Assembly (NCBI GenBank): GCA_022710255.1
Contig: JAKLHG010000205.1
Coordinates: forward strand, 1 to 6,961
Reading direction: 5' to 3'
DNA from: Candidatus Hydrogenedentota bacterium
Lineage (GTDB): Bacteria; Hydrogenedentota; Hydrogenedentia; Hydrogenedentales; CAITNO01
Length of the DNA: 6,961 nucleotides
Below the pieces are notes generated by a model. It worked only from the letters and a program-made list of their open reading frames with translations. It was not told the origin of the DNA and did not search any database. The position numbers and the translations under genes are program-made. Shown piece by piece: positions 5,733 to 6,961 of the stretch; the stretch's first letter is position 1, and every line of letters starts with the position of its first letter.

Positions 5733-6961
5733 ATGAATAAACGGCTTCATTTTTCAGGTATCGGTGGCACGGCCATGGTGGCCGGGGCGCGGCTTGCTAT
5801 CGAGGCGGGGTTTGAGGTGCGCGGTAGCGATGTCCGCCTGTATCCGCCCGCTTCCCGCATGGTGGCCGCCCTGAAGGTGCCGGTCGCCGTGGAGTACGCC
5901 GCCACGAACCTTGACTGGGGGCCGGACTGTGTTATTGTCGGCAATGCGCTCAGCCGGGGAAACCCGGAAGTGGAGGCCGCGCTGTCGCGACGTATGCGCT
6001 ATACCAGCCTTCCCGAATGGCTGAAGGAGCATGTGCTTCGCACGCGGCGGCCTGTGGTTATTTGCGGCACCCACGGCAAGACGACGACCACGGCATTAAC
6101 CGCTTTTGTTCTTGACAAGGGTATTCCCGGTGTGGGGTATCTGATCGGGGGCGACACGCCCGCCTTTCCCCATTCGGCACGGCTGGGAAACCCGGGCGTG
6201 CCGTTTGTAATCGAAGGGGATGAATATGACACGGCTTTTTTCGACAAGCGCGCCAAGTTTCTGCATTATCTTCCCGAGCTTGCCGTGGTGACCTCGATGG
6301 AATTTGACCACGGCGATATCTACCGGGATTTGGGGGAAATTGAAACGGCGTTTCAGCGCATGCTCCGGCAAATCCCCCGGGAGGGGAGCGTGTTTCTTTG
6401 CGCGGACAACCATGCCCTTTCACTTTCGTCGTATGCCTTTTCAAATGTGGTGACGTATGGTATTGATGTCCCTGGAGACTGGCACGGAAAGATTTCCGCA
6501 GATTCCGGCGGAACGGCTTCTCTCGAAATATGGCACAGGGAGACGGCATGGGGCAGGATAACTCCTTCCCTGTACGGCCGGCACAACCTGCAGAATGCCC
6601 TTGCCTCGGTAGCCGTAGCCGCCACGCTGGGCATGTCCGCTCCGGACATTGCTGCGGCCATCCGCGATTTCCCGGGCGTGCACCGCCGCATGGAAGTCTT
6701 CCTCGACACGGGGAACGCCATTTTTGTGGATGATTTTGCCCATCATCCGACCGCCATTCGCGAAACCATCGCCGCAGCCCGTCTGCGCTGGCCGGACCGC
6801 CGCCTCCGGGCCGTATTCGAGCCCAGGTCGAACACTACGGTAACCAATCGTTTTCAGGCGGAAATGGAAGAGGCGTTCAGCGCCGCGGATGAAGTGTTTA
6901 TCGGACCCGTACACCGGGCGGCTGCCATTCCCGAATCGCAACGTCTCGACACCACAATGCT
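5733..6961 (+). CDS. mpl: UDP-N-acetylmuramate:L-alanyl-gamma-D-glutamyl-meso-diaminopimelate ligase, 3' truncated
   Basis: 409 codons are visible without interruption; the frame leaves the window, and with a usual length near 455 residues about 45-50 are missing. Mpl joins the recycled tripeptide L-Ala-D-Glu-mDAP to UDP-MurNAc in the cytoplasm using ATP. Seen: N-terminal GIGGTAM (9-15) with GSD then YPPAS, the Mpl-type version of the Mur nucleotide fold; VGNALSRGNPEVE; ATP-binding GTHGKT (112-117); EGDEYDTAFFDK (161-172), typical of Mpl rather than MurC; EFDHGD; GRHNLQN (282-288); GVHRRME (315-321); DDFAHHPTA (333-341); and FEPRSNT (362-368), also Mpl-specific. Its ATG is 15 nt after the glycosyltransferase stop, with only a weak AGAGA upstream, so it is likely read from the same transcript. 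A MurC function is less likely given the YPP, EYDTAFFDK and FEPRSNT signatures. It implies mDAP peptidoglycan with turnover and reuse of tripeptide. Confidence 0.93.
   Translation, partial: MNKRLHFSGIGGTAMVAGARLAIEAGFEVRGSDVRLYPPASRMVAALKVPVAVEYAATNLDWGPDCVIVGNALSRGNPEVEAALSRRMRYTSLPEWLKEHVLRTRRPVVICGTHGKTTTTALTAFVLDKGIPGVGYLIGGDTPAFPHSARLGNPGVPFVIEGDEYDTAFFDKRAKFLHYLPELAVVTSMEFDHGDIYRDLGEIETAFQRMLRQIPREGSVFLCADNHALSLSSYAFSNVVTYGIDVPGDWHGKISADSGGTASLEIWHRETAWGRITPSLYGRHNLQNALASVAVAATLGMSAPDIAAAIRDFPGVHRRMEVFLDTGNAIFVDDFAHHPTAIRETIAAARLRWPDRRLRAVFEPRSNTTVTNRFQAEMEEAFSAADEVFIGPVHRAAAIPESQRLDTTM

Noticed and set aside
5733..6961. murC as the identity of the last gene
   Set aside because: The YPP after GSD, EYDTAFFDK and FEPRSNT signatures are those of Mpl, not MurC.

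Overview
The window carries six protein-coding genes, all on the + strand, two of them cut by the window edges. They suggest a Gram-negative bacterium: there is a lipid A-type secondary acyltransferase (outer membrane with LPS), an Mpl-type ligase (meso-diaminopimelate peptidoglycan that is recycled), and a lipoprotein with a lipobox and an N-terminus suited to outer-membrane sorting. The sequence is moderately GC-rich by eye. TMTC-like glycosyltransferases with C-terminal TPRs and proline-rich lipoproteins are common in the PVC superphylum (Kiritimatiellota, Lentisphaerota, Planctomycetota) and neighbouring phyla. I offer that affiliation only as a weak guess. I see no mobile elements, tRNA, rRNA, CRISPR arrays or phage genes.

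Layout. (1) Positions 1-2870 look like one transcription unit: a beta-CASP metallo-beta-lactamase-fold protein whose N-terminus lies before the window, an LpxL/HtrB-family acyltransferase 2 nt later, and a type I 3-dehydroquinate dehydratase (aroD) whose ATG is 18 nt after that. (2) Positions 2871-3016 are a short gap with a plausible extended -10 promoter and a good ribosome binding site for the next gene. (3) Positions 3017-3706 encode a 229-residue lipoprotein with an 11-proline run directly after the lipidated cysteine and a C-terminal domain that may be beta-rich. (4) Positions 3707-3977 appear non-coding but are dense in inverted repeats and small hairpins. (5) Positions 3978-5717 encode a polytopic TMTC/GT-C-like membrane glycosyltransferase with C-terminal TPRs. 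(6) From 5733 to the window end runs mpl, whose last roughly 45-50 residues lie beyond the window.

How the genes fit together. Most have cell-envelope jobs: lipid A acylation, surface or periplasmic lipoprotein, membrane glycosyl transfer, and muropeptide recycling. AroD (chorismate pathway) and the beta-CASP protein (RNA processing in characterised relatives) look like housekeeping genes sharing the transcript. I find no convincing new multi-gene system. The most unexplained stretch is the structured 271-nt leader before the glycosyltransferase. The least characterised proteins are the lipoprotein and the TMTC-like enzyme.
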